A stretch of DNA of 64,000 nt from Labilithrix sp. (GTDB taxonomy: Bacteria > Myxococcota_A > Polyangia > Polyangiales > Polyangiaceae): the NCBI GenBank assembly GCA_019637105.1, contig JAHBWF010000009.1:1-64000 (forward strand), read 5' to 3'. Both the position numbers and the translations under genes were made by a program. How positions within the stretch are numbered: position 1 is the stretch's first letter; every line of letters begins with the position of its first letter. Under the pieces are notes generated by a model that did not search any database, was not told the DNA's origin, and saw only the letters and a program-made list of their open reading frames with translations. This document shows positions 42,027 through 51,379 of this stretch, piece after piece.

Positions 42027-42920
42027 TCACGGGAAGTAGTAGATGGCGGAGATGTTGTTCGAGAAGATCGCCCACGGATCGCTCTGCACCGTCGTGCCGA
42101 ACGAGTTCTCGCCGAGGGACGACGACTCGGGGTTGGGCACGCCGGCGGCCGCGTTCGCGTCGCGGCTCGCGTGCCACACCTGGCGGCGGAAGTTCAGGCC
42201 GACCGACGCCTGCAGCGCCAGCTCCGGGATGCCGATGAAGCCGAACTGGATCTCGGTGCCGACGCGGGCGCCGACGTCGAAGCGGAAGCCGCTCCGGTGG
42301 ATGTCGGGCGGCGTCGGCGTGCCCGCGGGCACGTTCTGGGCGGCCTCGGTCTGCGTCGCGTAGCCGAGGTTCAGCTCCGGGACGAGGAGGAACTTGTAAT
42401 GCTTGCCGTACGCGAACGCGAGCGGCAGGCCGCCGTGGACCGCGAACGCGAGGACCGCCGGACCGTCGGTGTTGTTCTCCGGCTGGCCGTTCGCCTCGAC
42501 GCTCCGCGACGAGCTGAAGAAGTTGAAGCCGAGACCGACGTCGATGCCCATGCGCTCCTGGAGCCAGTAGCGCATGCCGATGACCGGCGTCTGGACGGTG
42601 CCCTTCGCGACCGCGGCGGCGGCGCCGGTGCCGATCGGCTGCTGCGTCACGCCGAAGTACATGACGCCGAACTTCCCGACGACCTTCTCGTGGTCGGTGA
42701 TCCCGTCGTCCTTCTTGTCGGCCTCGACGGACGGGGGCGGCGCGGTGGAGACCGTGGCCGCGGCCGGCTCGGGCGGCGGAGGAGGAGGCGGCGGCGGCAG
42801 CGGCTGCGCCGGCGCGTCGGGCGGAGGCGCCCCGGTCGGTCCCGGCTCGGGCTGAGCCATCGCCGCCGTCGTCGTCAGCAGAACTCCAAGACCCCCGATG
42901 ATTCCAAGAACGTTCCTCAT
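42027..42920 (-). CDS. Outer-membrane beta-barrel-like protein, 297 aa
   Basis: Start ATG at 42920 with GGAGG seven bases upstream. The signal peptide ends around AAMAQP. A Pro-rich stretch (25-70) with a run of ten Pro follows, then an alternating beta-strand body (VGKFGVMYFGVTQQP, MGIDVGLGFNFFSSSR, HYKFLLVPELNLGYATQ, FRFDVGARVGTEIQFGFI). It ends in AIYYFP, an aromatic-rich end as in many outer-membrane barrels. Porin-like or structural function is likely. No specific family is recognised. Confidence 0.78.
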   Translation of the reverse strand: MRNVLGIIGGLGVLLTTTAAMAQPEPGPTGAPPPDAPAQPLPPPPPPPPPEPAAATVSTAPPPSVEADKKDDGITDHEKVVGKFGVMYFGVTQQPIGTGAAAAVAKGTVQTPVIGMRYWLQERMGIDVGLGFNFFSSSRSVEANGQPENNTDGPAVLAFAVHGGLPLAFAYGKHYKFLLVPELNLGYATQTEAAQNVPAGTPTPPDIHRSGFRFDVGARVGTEIQFGFIGIPELALQASVGLNFRRQVWHASRDANAAAGVPNPESSSLGENSFGTTVQSDPWAIFSNNISAIYYFP

Positions 42921-43211
42921 TCGAAGCCTCCGCGCGTCCGGGAGGAGGCCACGAGTCGCTTGTCCGGGCCAAAATTGTGGTGAACGGCGCCCCGTGGACC
43001 GTCATGACGCAGGGCGCCACGCCGAGCGGATCCGTCGTGCCCGAGGTCGGCCCCGTCGGACGAGCGCGCAAAAGCGCGCAAAGAGGAGCGGAATCGCGAC
43101 ATGTCGCTTGCTCGGGCGCGTTCCCCTCGTACACTCTGGCCTCCCTTCGTTCGTCGTTCGCCCGGACCGCTCGGCCGTGTCATGACGAAGTGGGTTCGGA
43201 GACTCGACAGC

Positions 43212-44516
43212 ATGCGGTTTGCGTGGCTTGGCGTGGGGGGAGTGTTCGTCGTCAGCGCCCTCGCGGGGAGCGGCTGCTCGACCCCGTCGGTCGGCTCGGA
43301 GCAGGACGAGCCCGTCGCGTCCGCGGCGCAGGCCATTCAGGGCGGCACGGTCGACACCACCAGCACGTTCGCCGTCGGCGTGTGCAGCGGCGGGGGCTCG
43401 CTCAACAGCCGATGCAACGGCGGCATCTGCTCCGGCGCGCTCATCCTGCCGAACGTCGTCGCGACGGCGCGCCACTGCGTCGACGCCTCCCCCGCGCGGA
43501 TCGACTGCGCGGCCAACCCGGTCTTCGGCGCCCGCAAGAGCGGGCTCCGCGTCACGACCAACGCGAACATGAACGCGGCCCAGACGGGCTGGTACGCCGT
43601 CAGCTCGGTCGCGGTCCCCGACGACGATCACATCTGCGGCAACGACATCGCGCTCCTCGTCCTCGGCACGGCGATCCCCGCCGCCGTCGCGAAGCCGATC
43701 GTCCCGGGCGTGCAGTACCAGATGTGGGATCCCGACCAGTACGGGCCGGCCTTCGTCGGGATCGGCTACGGCAACACGTCTCCGAACGGCGGCGGCAGCG
43801 GCACCCGCCGCCGGAGCAAGCCCATCAGCGTGCTCTGCGTGCCCGGCTCCGACACGCGACCGTGCCCGTCGTCGTTCAACGCCAAGGAGTTCGTCGGCGG
43901 CGACGGCACCTGCTCCGGCGACAGCGGATCGAGCGCGTTCGAGTACACGCTCTGGGAGAACGGCTCGCTCCTCTCGTTCGGCGTCCTCTCGCGGGGCGGC
44001 GAGAGCGACGACGGCACGCAGTGCCAGGGCTCCGTCTACACGCGCTTCGACGCGCATCGCGACTTCGTGCTCTCCGTCGCCAAGGCGGCGACGAACGACT
44101 GGACCACGTACCCGGAGCCCTCCTGGACGGCGTACAAGCCGCCGCCCACACCGAAGCCAGCCGACGCCGGCGCGCCCGAGACCGGAACGCCGACGCAGCC
44201 CTCCGACCTCGGGCTCGGCGAGGCGTGCGAGCGCGACAGCGACTGCGCGAGCGAGGTCTGCGTCGACCCCGGAGACGGGACGCTCGCGTGCTCGCAGGTG
44301 TGCGACGAGGCCGACGAGACGAGCTGCCCCGACGGGTACGTCTGCCGCGAGAGCCTCTGCCTCCCGCCGCTGCCCGAGCCGCCTCCCGCCGCCGCCACGA
44401 CCAAGACCACGACGACGACCTGCGCCGCCGGGCCGCCTTCGTCCGAGGTCCCGTGGGTCGTCGCCGCCGTCGGAGCTGCGGCCGTCCTCGGCGCCGTCCG
44501 CCGTCGCAGGCGCTGA
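43212..44516 (+). CDS. Secreted trypsin-like serine protease with lipobox and MYXO-CTERM-like tail
   Basis: S1-family protease of 434 aa read from the ATG at 43212 (GGAG ten bases upstream; ATG at 43182 possible). The signal ends in ALAGSGC (Cys22). The activation-type site AIQGG is at 41-45. The catalytic triad is His88 (ATARHC), Asp145 (NDIALL) and Ser238 (SGDSGS), so it should be active. After the domain come Pro-rich linkers and a Cys-rich module (CERDSDCASEVC). The end PWVVAAVGAAAVLGAVRRRRR is a membrane segment plus Arg cluster, as in MYXO-CTERM sorting signals. Both a lipobox and a C-terminal signal are present, which is unusual. Confidence 0.88.
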   Translation: MRFAWLGVGGVFVVSALAGSGCSTPSVGSEQDEPVASAAQAIQGGTVDTTSTFAVGVCSGGGSLNSRCNGGICSGALILPNVVATARHCVDASPARIDCAANPVFGARKSGLRVTTNANMNAAQTGWYAVSSVAVPDDDHICGNDIALLVLGTAIPAAVAKPIVPGVQYQMWDPDQYGPAFVGIGYGNTSPNGGGSGTRRRSKPISVLCVPGSDTRPCPSSFNAKEFVGGDGTCSGDSGSSAFEYTLWENGSLLSFGVLSRGGESDDGTQCQGSVYTRFDAHRDFVLSVAKAATNDWTTYPEPSWTAYKPPPTPKPADAGAPETGTPTQPSDLGLGEACERDSDCASEVCVDPGDGTLACSQVCDEADETSCPDGYVCRESLCLPPLPEPPPAAATTKTTTTTCAAGPPSSEVPWVVAAVGAAAVLGAVRRRRR

Positions 44517-44667
44517 CGGGCCCGCGCGACGGCGGCCGAGGCCGCCACGACGGGTCCGCCGGTCGTTCGGCGTACCTGATCATCCGTTCGGTTGACGTCC
44601 AGCTCGAGCGTGCGTCCAGCAACCTCCGGCCCGCCATCGGCATCGGATCGGGAGGGAATCTCGCGGT

Positions 44668-46146
44668 ATGCTGTGGGCGCGCATCATGAGCATGGACGCG
44701 AACCTGGAGGACGCGAGCCGTCGCGCCCGCTTCGAGGCGGTGCGCCGCCGCGTCTTCCACGAGATGAAGGGGATGGCGTCGCGCTGGCGCCTCGCCATGG
44801 TCATCCCGTTCCACGTGGTGGTGATCGCCATCCTGGCGTCGCGCGACTTCCCGCGCGAGCGCCTCGCCATCCAGATCGCGTCGTCGTTGAGCATCCTCTT
44901 CAGCTTCGGCTGCATGGAGAAGGCGCACGGCTCGAAGAGCCGCGCGTTCCTCTTCCTCGGCGGCACCAGCATCCTCGTCGCGATCGCGAACACCGGCGGC
45001 CTCGCGAGCCCGCTCATCTTGAGCCTCGTGCCCTTCTTCATGGGCGTGGCGATGGACCCGGAGCTCGAGTACCGGCGCCGGCATTTCGTCCTGAAGTTCG
45101 TCGTCGTCTTCGGGATCATGGGGTGGTTCTCGCGGAGCTGCACGCTGCCCGCGCCGCTCGGCACCACCCTGCCGTTCGCGACCTCCGAGTACGTCGCGAT
45201 CGCCTTCGCCAGCGCGCTGATTTCCATCATCGTGGTCTACCGGATCGGCAAGGCCATCACGGGCGCGTACGAGCGCATCACGCTCGAGCTCGCGGAGCGG
45301 CGCGAGGAGCTCTGCGACGAGAACGAAGGGCGCACGCGCGCGCTCGAGGGCATCGCCGCGCGCCTCGCGCACGAGGTGAAGAACCCGCTCGCGGCGATCA
45401 AGGGCCTCTCCCAGCACATGGCGCGGAGCGCCGACGACGCGAAGATGAAGGAGCGGCTCACCATCGTCGCGGCCGAGGCCGAGCGCCTGCAGGAGATCGT
45501 CGACGGGTTCCTCTCGTTCTCGCGCGGGCTCGACGACCTCACCGTCGCGCCGACCAAGCCGTACGACATCGCCCGCGAGCTCTCGCTCCTGCTCGAGACG
45601 CGGGCCGCCGACGCGGGCGTCGCCATCGAGGTCCGCGGCAGCCGCGAGCTCTCGCTCGACGCCGACGCGAAGAAGCTCCGCCAGGCGCTCCTGAACCTCG
45701 TCCTGAACGCGATGCAGGCCTCCGCGAAGGGCGCCGTCGTCACGCTCGAGGTCGCGAAGAGCTGCGGCGACGGCGCGGCGGTCATCCGCGTGATGGACCG
45801 CGGCACCGGCATGACGCCGGACATCCTCGACCGCATCCGCAAGCCTTACTACACGACGAAGGACGGCGGCTCGGGCCTCGGCATCGCGATCGCCCGCGGC
45901 ATCATCGAGCAGCACGGCGGGACGTTGCGCTTCGAGAGCTCGTCGGGCCGCGGCACCACCGCCACCGTCGTCTTGCCGTCCGCTCCGTGCCAGCACAAGC
46001 TGCGCGAGAAGCTCCCGAACCCGTGCCGGATGGCGATCGCCGCGGCGCTTTCGACGAGCGCGGAGGCGCGCAAGGAGCCTCCGGCGCGAGAGCCGGAGCC
46101 GGAGCCGGCCTTCGCGCGCGTGCACGCCGAGAAGGTCCCCTCGTGA
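44668..46146 (+). CDS. Membrane histidine kinase
   Basis: Sensor kinase of 492 aa (ATG at 44668, or 44686). The N-terminal half has about six hydrophobic segments (MVIPFHVVVIAILA, IQIASSLSILFSFG, AFLFLGGTSILVAIA, LILSLVPFFMGVAM, LKFVVVFGIMGWF, AIAFASALISIIVVY), so it senses within the membrane. HisKA follows with RLAHEVKNPLAAIKG (His235), and HATPase_c with NLVLNAMQAS, MDRGTGM and GLGIAIARGII. The C-terminus ends in a charged tail. The response regulator gene lies 31 bases downstream, so this is a complete pair. Confidence 0.93.
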   Translation: MLWARIMSMDANLEDASRRARFEAVRRRVFHEMKGMASRWRLAMVIPFHVVVIAILASRDFPRERLAIQIASSLSILFSFGCMEKAHGSKSRAFLFLGGTSILVAIANTGGLASPLILSLVPFFMGVAMDPELEYRRRHFVLKFVVVFGIMGWFSRSCTLPAPLGTTLPFATSEYVAIAFASALISIIVVYRIGKAITGAYERITLELAERREELCDENEGRTRALEGIAARLAHEVKNPLAAIKGLSQHMARSADDAKMKERLTIVAAEAERLQEIVDGFLSFSRGLDDLTVAPTKPYDIARELSLLLETRAADAGVAIEVRGSRELSLDADAKKLRQALLNLVLNAMQASAKGAVVTLEVAKSCGDGAAVIRVMDRGTGMTPDILDRIRKPYYTTKDGGSGLGIAIARGIIEQHGGTLRFESSSGRGTTATVVLPSAPCQHKLREKLPNPCRMAIAAALSTSAEARKEPPAREPEPEPAFARVHAEKVPS

Positions 46147-46177
46147 CGGGGAGCCCGCGACGCGTGGAGACGCCGTG

Positions 46178-47566
46178 ATGGCCCGCGTCCTGGTGATCGA
46201 CGACGAAGCCTCGATGCGCTTCACGCTCGAGGCCGTCCTCGGCGACGCCGGTCACGAGGTCGAGACGGCCGACGGCGGCGCGGCGGGCGTCGCCGCGTTC
46301 GAGGCGCGCGGCGCCGACGTCGTGATCACCGACCTGGCGATGCCCGAGGTCGACGGCATGAAGGTCCTCGCGACCATGCGCGTCCAGGATCCCGGCGTGC
46401 CGGTGATGATGCTGACCGCCCACGGCTCGGAGCGCGTCGCCGTCGCCGCGATGAAGGCGGGCGCGTTCGACTACCTGCCGAAGCCGTTCGATCCGGACGA
46501 GATCCTCCTCGCGGTGACGCGCGCGGTCGACACGCGCCGGCTGCGCCTCGAGAACGCGCGCCTCCGCACCGAGGCCTCGCTCGGCCGGCCGATCGTCGCC
46601 GAGAGCCCGGTCACGCGGCGCGTCCTCGAGCTCGTCGCGCGCGTCGCGCCGAAGGACGTCACGGTGCTGCTCACCGGCGAGAGCGGCGTCGGCAAGGACG
46701 TCCTCGCCGCCACGCTGCACGCGCACTCGAAGCGCGCCGACAAGCCGCTCGTCCGCTTCAACGCCGCGGCGATCCCGGGCGAGCTCGCGGAGGCGGAGCT
46801 CTTCGGCCACGTCAAGGGCGCGTTCACCGGCGCCACGCAGTCGCGCACCGGCTACTTCCAGCAAGCCGACAAGGGGACGCTGTTCATCGACGAGGTCGGG
46901 GAGCTCGCGCTGCCCATCCAGGCGAAGGTCCTCCGCGCGCTCCAGTCGGGCGACGTCCAGCCGGTCGGCGGGCGCGCCGAGCACGTCGACGTCCGCCTCG
47001 TCGCCGCGACGAACCGCGACCTCGCCGCCGAGGTGAAGGCCGGGCGCTTCCGCGAGGACCTGTTCTATCGGCTCAACGTGGTGCCGATCCGGGTCCCGCC
47101 GCTGCGCGAACGGCCCGAGGACATCGAGCCGCTGGTCAAGGCGTTCGTCCACACGTACTCGCAGCGCTACGGCATGGACCAGGTGCTCGTCGAGCCCGCG
47201 CTCGTCGACGCGTTCAAGGCGCACTCGTGGCCGGGCAACGTCCGCGAGATCGAGAACACGGTCGCGCGCCTGCTCGCGCTGACCGCCGACGATCGCCTCA
47301 CGCTCGCGCTCTGGCGCTCGCTCACGGAGGAGGCGCGCTCGTCCAACGCGCCGTTCTCCGTCGGCGCGTCGAGCGGCGAGGCCCCCGGCGATCCCGGCCC
47401 GAGCCATCCGCTGCGCGCGCGCGTCGAGGCGTTCGAGCGGACGATCATCCGCAACGAGTTCGAGTCGGCGAACAAGAACCAGAGCGAGACCGCCCGGCGC
47501 CTCGGCGTGTCGCGGCCGGCGCTGATCGAGAAGCTCCACAAGTACGGGCTGATCGGGCGGAGCTGA
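46178..47566 (+). CDS. NtrC-family sigma-54-dependent response regulator
   Basis: Regulator of 462 aa, read from the ATG at 46178 (GGAG eight bases upstream; GTG at 46175 is possible). Receiver domain: VLVIDDEASMRFTL with phosphoacceptor Asp52 (ITDLAMPEVDG). AAA+ domain: Walker A GESGVGKD (167-174), GAFTGA loop (214-219) that contacts sigma-54, Walker B TLFIDEVGEL. A C-terminal Fis-type helix-turn-helix follows (NQSETARRLGVSRPALIEKL). It pairs with the upstream kinase and should activate sigma-54 promoters, none of which I could place in the window. Confidence 0.95.
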   Translation: MARVLVIDDEASMRFTLEAVLGDAGHEVETADGGAAGVAAFEARGADVVITDLAMPEVDGMKVLATMRVQDPGVPVMMLTAHGSERVAVAAMKAGAFDYLPKPFDPDEILLAVTRAVDTRRLRLENARLRTEASLGRPIVAESPVTRRVLELVARVAPKDVTVLLTGESGVGKDVLAATLHAHSKRADKPLVRFNAAAIPGELAEAELFGHVKGAFTGATQSRTGYFQQADKGTLFIDEVGELALPIQAKVLRALQSGDVQPVGGRAEHVDVRLVAATNRDLAAEVKAGRFREDLFYRLNVVPIRVPPLRERPEDIEPLVKAFVHTYSQRYGMDQVLVEPALVDAFKAHSWPGNVREIENTVARLLALTADDRLTLALWRSLTEEARSSNAPFSVGASSGEAPGDPGPSHPLRARVEAFERTIIRNEFESANKNQSETARRLGVSRPALIEKLHKYGLIGRS

Positions 47567-47573
47567 TCCGAGC

Positions 47574-48158
47574 TCAACGCGGCGCGACGCGGCGGCCCTC
47601 GCGGATCTCGGCGAAATCACCGTCGTCGAAGGCGACGACGACGCGGTAGGGGAGGCCCTCGGCGGCGAAGCGGGCGAGGAGCGCGGCGGCGCCGAACCGG
47701 AGCGCGTGGAGGACCGCCTTCTTCGCCTCGCCGCGGGCGGCGAGGCCCGCGCGGACGATGGCGTCGAGCGACGCGCTCGCGAGGTGCCGCTCCGGGGGCG
47801 TCCAGCTCGGGCTCCGGAGGAGCCAGCGCGCCTCGGGATCGAAGCCGGCGGCGCCGGCGACGTGAAAGCCCGTGTAGACGCCGGCGCCGTCGTCGTCGAC
47901 GCCGTCGAAGAGGCCGAACACGAGCGTATCGACGTCGCCGGGCGCGCGCCGCGCGATCGCGCGCACGCGGTCCTCCAGCCCGCCGATCTCCTCGTCGAGA
48001 TCGAGCTCGGCGAGCGGCTGCACCACCTTCTTGCCCACGGTCCGTTGGGCCCGCACGCAGATCGCGCGCCACCCCGCCGTCGCCGCGCGCGCGCTCTTCG
48101 CGACCGCGACGACGTCGTCGAAGAGCGCGTAGTGATCGATGACGGCGGGCGCGGCCAC
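47574..48158 (-). CDS. Hypothetical protein, 194 aa
   Basis: Soluble protein without signal sequence. Recognisable runs are YALFDDVVAVAKSARAATA, VVQPLAELDLDEEIGGLEDR and GLPYRVVVAFDDGDFAEI, which give an alpha/beta impression. Its stop lies seven bases from the regulator stop (convergent). I recognise no family or motif. Homologues seem to be confined to myxobacteria, but this I cannot check. Confidence 0.65.
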   Translation of the reverse strand: MAAPAVIDHYALFDDVVAVAKSARAATAGWRAICVRAQRTVGKKVVQPLAELDLDEEIGGLEDRVRAIARRAPGDVDTLVFGLFDGVDDDGAGVYTGFHVAGAAGFDPEARWLLRSPSWTPPERHLASASLDAIVRAGLAARGEAKKAVLHALRFGAAALLARFAAEGLPYRVVVAFDDGDFAEIREGRRVAPR

Positions 48159-48253
48159 GGCGGAGCCAGGATACTCGGCGAGCCGGGAGGCCGCACGGCC
48201 CCGCGCGCGCCGCGCGTGGTAGGGTGGGCCCGAGGAGCGCGGGCGGAGCGACG

Positions 48254-49165
48254 ATGCAGCAGCGGAGGCACCGAGGGACAGCGCGGATCGCCGCGCTCGC
48301 TCTGCTGCTCGTCGCGCTCCTCGCCGCGTGCTCGAAGCCGAAGCCGTCCCCGCGCTCCGGGCCCGCTATGCGCGTCGTGTCGCTCTCGCCGTCGACCACC
48401 GAGGCGATGTTCGCCGTCGGGGCGGGCCCGGCGATGGTCGGGCGCTCGCGCTACTGCGACTTCCCTCCGGAGGTGACCGAGCTCCCGCAGGTCGGCGGCT
48501 ACGTCGATCCGAGCTTCGAGGCGATCCTCGCGCTCCGCCCCGATCTCGTCGTCGGCGCGCGCGGCCCGGCGGGCAGCGCGATCGCGGAGAAGCTCGAGGC
48601 GCGCGGGATCGCGACGTACTTCCCCGAGACCGAGTCGTTCGCCGCGATCGACGCGATGATCCTCGGCGCCGGCGAGCGCACGGGGCACGCGGCGGAGGCC
48701 AAGGCCGCGGTCGCGGAGATCCACGCCCGGATCGCGGCGGTCGAGCGCGCGGTGAGCGCGTCGCCGCGGACGCGCGTGCTCGTCGTGTTCGGCCTCGAGC
48801 CGCTCAGCGTCGCGGGGCCGGCGAGCTTCTCCGACGAGATGATCCGGCGCGCGGGCGGGACGAACGTGATCGCCGAGGGCGGCGCCTACCCGACCATCGG
48901 CGTCGAGCGCGTGCTCGCGCTCGATCCGGACGTGATCGTGAACGCGGCGATGATGGAGGAGCGGGCGAGCGAGCGCCTGCGGAAGGACGCGCCCGGGTGG
49001 GCGCGCGTGCGCGCGGTGCAGGCGGACCGCGTCGCGTCCATCACCGACGAGTCCGTCCTCCGGCCGGGCCCGCGGATCGGCGAGGGCCTCGCGACGCTCG
49101 CCCGCGCGCTCCACCCGGAGGTGAAGATCGAGCTCACCGCGCGCGGCGACGGCGGCGCGCGATGA
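48254..49165 (+). CDS. BtuF/FhuD-type ABC transporter substrate-binding lipoprotein
   Basis: Class III binding protein of 303 aa from the ATG at 48254 (GGAG five bases upstream). The lipobox is LLAAC (Cys26). The fold is seen as VVSLSPSTTEAMFAVGAG, SRYCDFPPEVTELPQVGGY, EAILALRPDLVVGARG, RVLVVFGLEPLSVAGP and VLALDPDVIVNA. These bind vitamin B12, haem or ferric siderophores; VSLSPSTTEAM and YCDFP are close to BtuF. No permease or ATPase is adjacent. It overlaps tlyA (ATGA). The orphan FecE-type ATPase at 4104-4949 could be its partner, though this is guesswork. Confidence 0.88.
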   Translation: MQQRRHRGTARIAALALLLVALLAACSKPKPSPRSGPAMRVVSLSPSTTEAMFAVGAGPAMVGRSRYCDFPPEVTELPQVGGYVDPSFEAILALRPDLVVGARGPAGSAIAEKLEARGIATYFPETESFAAIDAMILGAGERTGHAAEAKAAVAEIHARIAAVERAVSASPRTRVLVVFGLEPLSVAGPASFSDEMIRRAGGTNVIAEGGAYPTIGVERVLALDPDVIVNAAMMEERASERLRKDAPGWARVRAVQADRVASITDESVLRPGPRIGEGLATLARALHPEVKIELTARGDGGAR

Positions 49166-49899
49166 AGGTCCGGGCCGACCAGCTGCTCGTCGCGCGGGCG
49201 CTCGCGCCCACGCGCGCCCGCGCGCAGGCGCTCATCCTCGCCGGCAAGGTCTACGTCGGCGAGGCGCGCGTCGACAAAGCCGGCGCCCTGCTCGCCGAGG
49301 ACGCGCCGATCACGGTCCGCGGCGAGGACCACCCGTACGTCTCGCGCGGCGGCGTGAAGCTCGCCGGCGCGCTCGACGCGTTCGGCGTCGACCCGACGGG
49401 CAAGCGCTGCCTCGACCTCGGCGCGTCCACCGGCGGCTTCACCGACTGCCTCTTGCGGCGCGGCGCGGCGTCCGTCGCGGCGGTCGACGTCGGCTACGGT
49501 CAGCTCGCGCACTCCCTGCGCACCGATCCCCGCGTGCTCGTGCTCGAGCGGACGAACGCCAAGACGCTCGAGCCCGAGCAGATCGGCGGGCCGTGCGACC
49601 TCGTGGTCGTGGACGCGTCGTTCATCGGGCTCGGCAAGCTCGCGCGCGCGATCGCCCGGAACACCCGGCCGAACGGCGAGCTCGTCGCGCTGGTGAAGCC
49701 GCAGTTCGAGGTGGGCCGCGACGAGGCCTCGCGGACGCGCGGGGTCGTGCGGGATCCGGAGGTCCGCGCCCGCGCGATCGAGGACGCGATCGCGTTCGTC
49801 CGCGAGGCGGGCTTCGCCATCCTCGGCTCCGCGGACTGCGTCATCGAAGGGCCGAAGGGCAACCTCGAGGCCTTCGTCCACGCGCGGCGCTCCCCTTGA
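49162..49899 (+). CDS. tlyA: TlyA-family rRNA (cytidine-2'-O)-methyltransferase
   Basis: Methylase of 245 aa, ATGA-coupled to the BtuF-like gene. An N-terminal S4 RNA-binding domain (RADQLLVARALAPTRARAQA, LILAGKVYVGEARVDK; residues 1-60) precedes an FtsJ-like Rossmann domain: YVSRGGVKLAGAL, CLDLGASTGGFTDCLL (SAM loop), LVVVDASFIGL and LVALVKPQFE. TlyA methylates 16S and, in some species, 23S rRNA and affects capreomycin sensitivity; haemolysin annotation is historical. Confidence 0.93.
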   Translation: MKVRADQLLVARALAPTRARAQALILAGKVYVGEARVDKAGALLAEDAPITVRGEDHPYVSRGGVKLAGALDAFGVDPTGKRCLDLGASTGGFTDCLLRRGAASVAAVDVGYGQLAHSLRTDPRVLVLERTNAKTLEPEQIGGPCDLVVVDASFIGLGKLARAIARNTRPNGELVALVKPQFEVGRDEASRTRGVVRDPEVRARAIEDAIAFVREAGFAILGSADCVIEGPKGNLEAFVHARRSP

Positions 49900-50083
49900 G
49901 CTGAGCGGTCGGACGCGGGCCCGACGCCGGCGGAGCCGAAGGCGGCCGCGCGACCGCGACCGCGAGCCTCGCGCCGCGGCGAGGAGCGCAAGCTCGGCCC
50001 GTCGGCGACCCGCGCCTCCGCCCGCGGGCCGCGCTCGCGCAGGCGAGAGCCGTGCGGACGGAGCCCGCCTCTGCTAAGCCCGG

Positions 50084-51373
50084 ATGCTTCGAATGGCCGA
50101 TCCGTCGAAACCCGCGGGGCGTGAGGCTCCTTCCGCGTCGAGGCCGACGCCTGGGCTCGGTCCGATCTTCCTCATCGTCTTCCTCGACATCCTCGGCTTC
50201 AGCCTCGTCCTGCCGTTCCTCGCCGAGGAGGCGCGCACGACGTTCGGGACCAGCGAGCTCACCGGGACGCTGCTCGCGTCGGTCTACTCGCTGATGCAGT
50301 TCTTCTTCGTCCCGGTGTGGGGGCGGGTGTCGGATCGCGTCGGGCGCCGCCCGGTCCTGCTCTGGAGCGTCGCCGCGACGGCCGTGGGGATGGCCGGGCT
50401 CGGGCTCGCGCTGCTTCACGCGGAGAACGTCCTCTGGCTCTTCGTCGCGCGCGCCGCGAGCGGCATCGCCACCGCGAACCTCGGCACGGCGAGCGCGTAC
50501 ATCGCCGACGTCACCAAGCCCGAGGAGCGGTCGAAGGGCATGGGCCTCATCGGCGTGGCGTTCGGCCTCGGCTTCATCCTGGGGCCGGGCATCGGCGGCG
50601 CGCTCTCCGGCATCGCCGTCCACGGACGCACCGGCGCCGTGCCGTGCTTCGTCGCCGCCGGGCTCTCGGTCGTCAACCTCGCCTGGACGTACGGGGGGCT
50701 CCGCGAGTCCCTCCCGCGCGAGAAGCGGTCGACGGAGCGGCGCAGCCTCTCCCCGCTCGACCTCGCCGCGGCCCGCGACGCCTTCGCGCGGCCCGGGATC
50801 GCGAACGCGATCGCCGTCAACTTCGGGGTCACGCTCTCCTTCACCGTCCTCGATCAGACGTTCCGCTTCTTCAACAAGGACATGTTCGCGATGTCGCCGC
50901 TCGACACGGGGATCGTCCTCGCGTTCATCGGCGTCGTCGCCGCCGGCGTGCAAGGCGGGCTGATCCGACCGCTCGCGAAGCGCTTCGACGAGGCGCCGCT
51001 CATCCGCGTCGGCACGGCCGTCCAGGCGATCGCGTTCGGCGCGATCGCGGCCTCGCCGAGCTACGGGCGGCCGGCGCTCTACGCCGCGGGTGCCCTCCTC
51101 GCGCTCGGCAACGGGATGACCCAGCCGAGCCTCGGCGCCTTCGTGTCGAAGCGCGCCGACCCTCGCGCCCAGGGGGCGACGCTCGGGACCAACCAGTCGG
51201 CGGCGAGCCTCGCGCGCACGTTCGGACCGAGCCTCGGCGGCTGGCTCTACGGCGCGTTCGGCCCGCGCTCGCCGTACCTCGTCGCGGCGCTCGGCCTCAC
51301 GATCGCGATGATCGTCTCGCTCGGGCTCGCGCGACGCGCGACGTCCACGCTCCCCGTCGATCCGTCGAGCTGA
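50084..51373 (+). CDS. MFS transporter, TetA-like
   Basis: Twelve-helix major facilitator of 429 aa. Motif A is clear: GRVSDRVGRRPVLL after helix 2. The first helix is IFLIVFLDILGFSLVLPFL, the usual start of the DHA1/TetA drug-proton antiporters, and RAASGIATANLGTASAYIADV and GLGFILGPGIGG follow. The start is ATG at 50084 or 50093. The substrate cannot be assigned. It is convergent with a CPBP protease gene (6-base gap). Confidence 0.9.
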   Translation: MLRMADPSKPAGREAPSASRPTPGLGPIFLIVFLDILGFSLVLPFLAEEARTTFGTSELTGTLLASVYSLMQFFFVPVWGRVSDRVGRRPVLLWSVAATAVGMAGLGLALLHAENVLWLFVARAASGIATANLGTASAYIADVTKPEERSKGMGLIGVAFGLGFILGPGIGGALSGIAVHGRTGAVPCFVAAGLSVVNLAWTYGGLRESLPREKRSTERRSLSPLDLAAARDAFARPGIANAIAVNFGVTLSFTVLDQTFRFFNKDMFAMSPLDTGIVLAFIGVVAAGVQGGLIRPLAKRFDEAPLIRVGTAVQAIAFGAIAASPSYGRPALYAAGALLALGNGMTQPSLGAFVSKRADPRAQGATLGTNQSAASLARTFGPSLGGWLYGAFGPRSPYLVAALGLTIAMIVSLGLARRATSTLPVDPSS

Positions 51374-51379
51374 CGCGCC

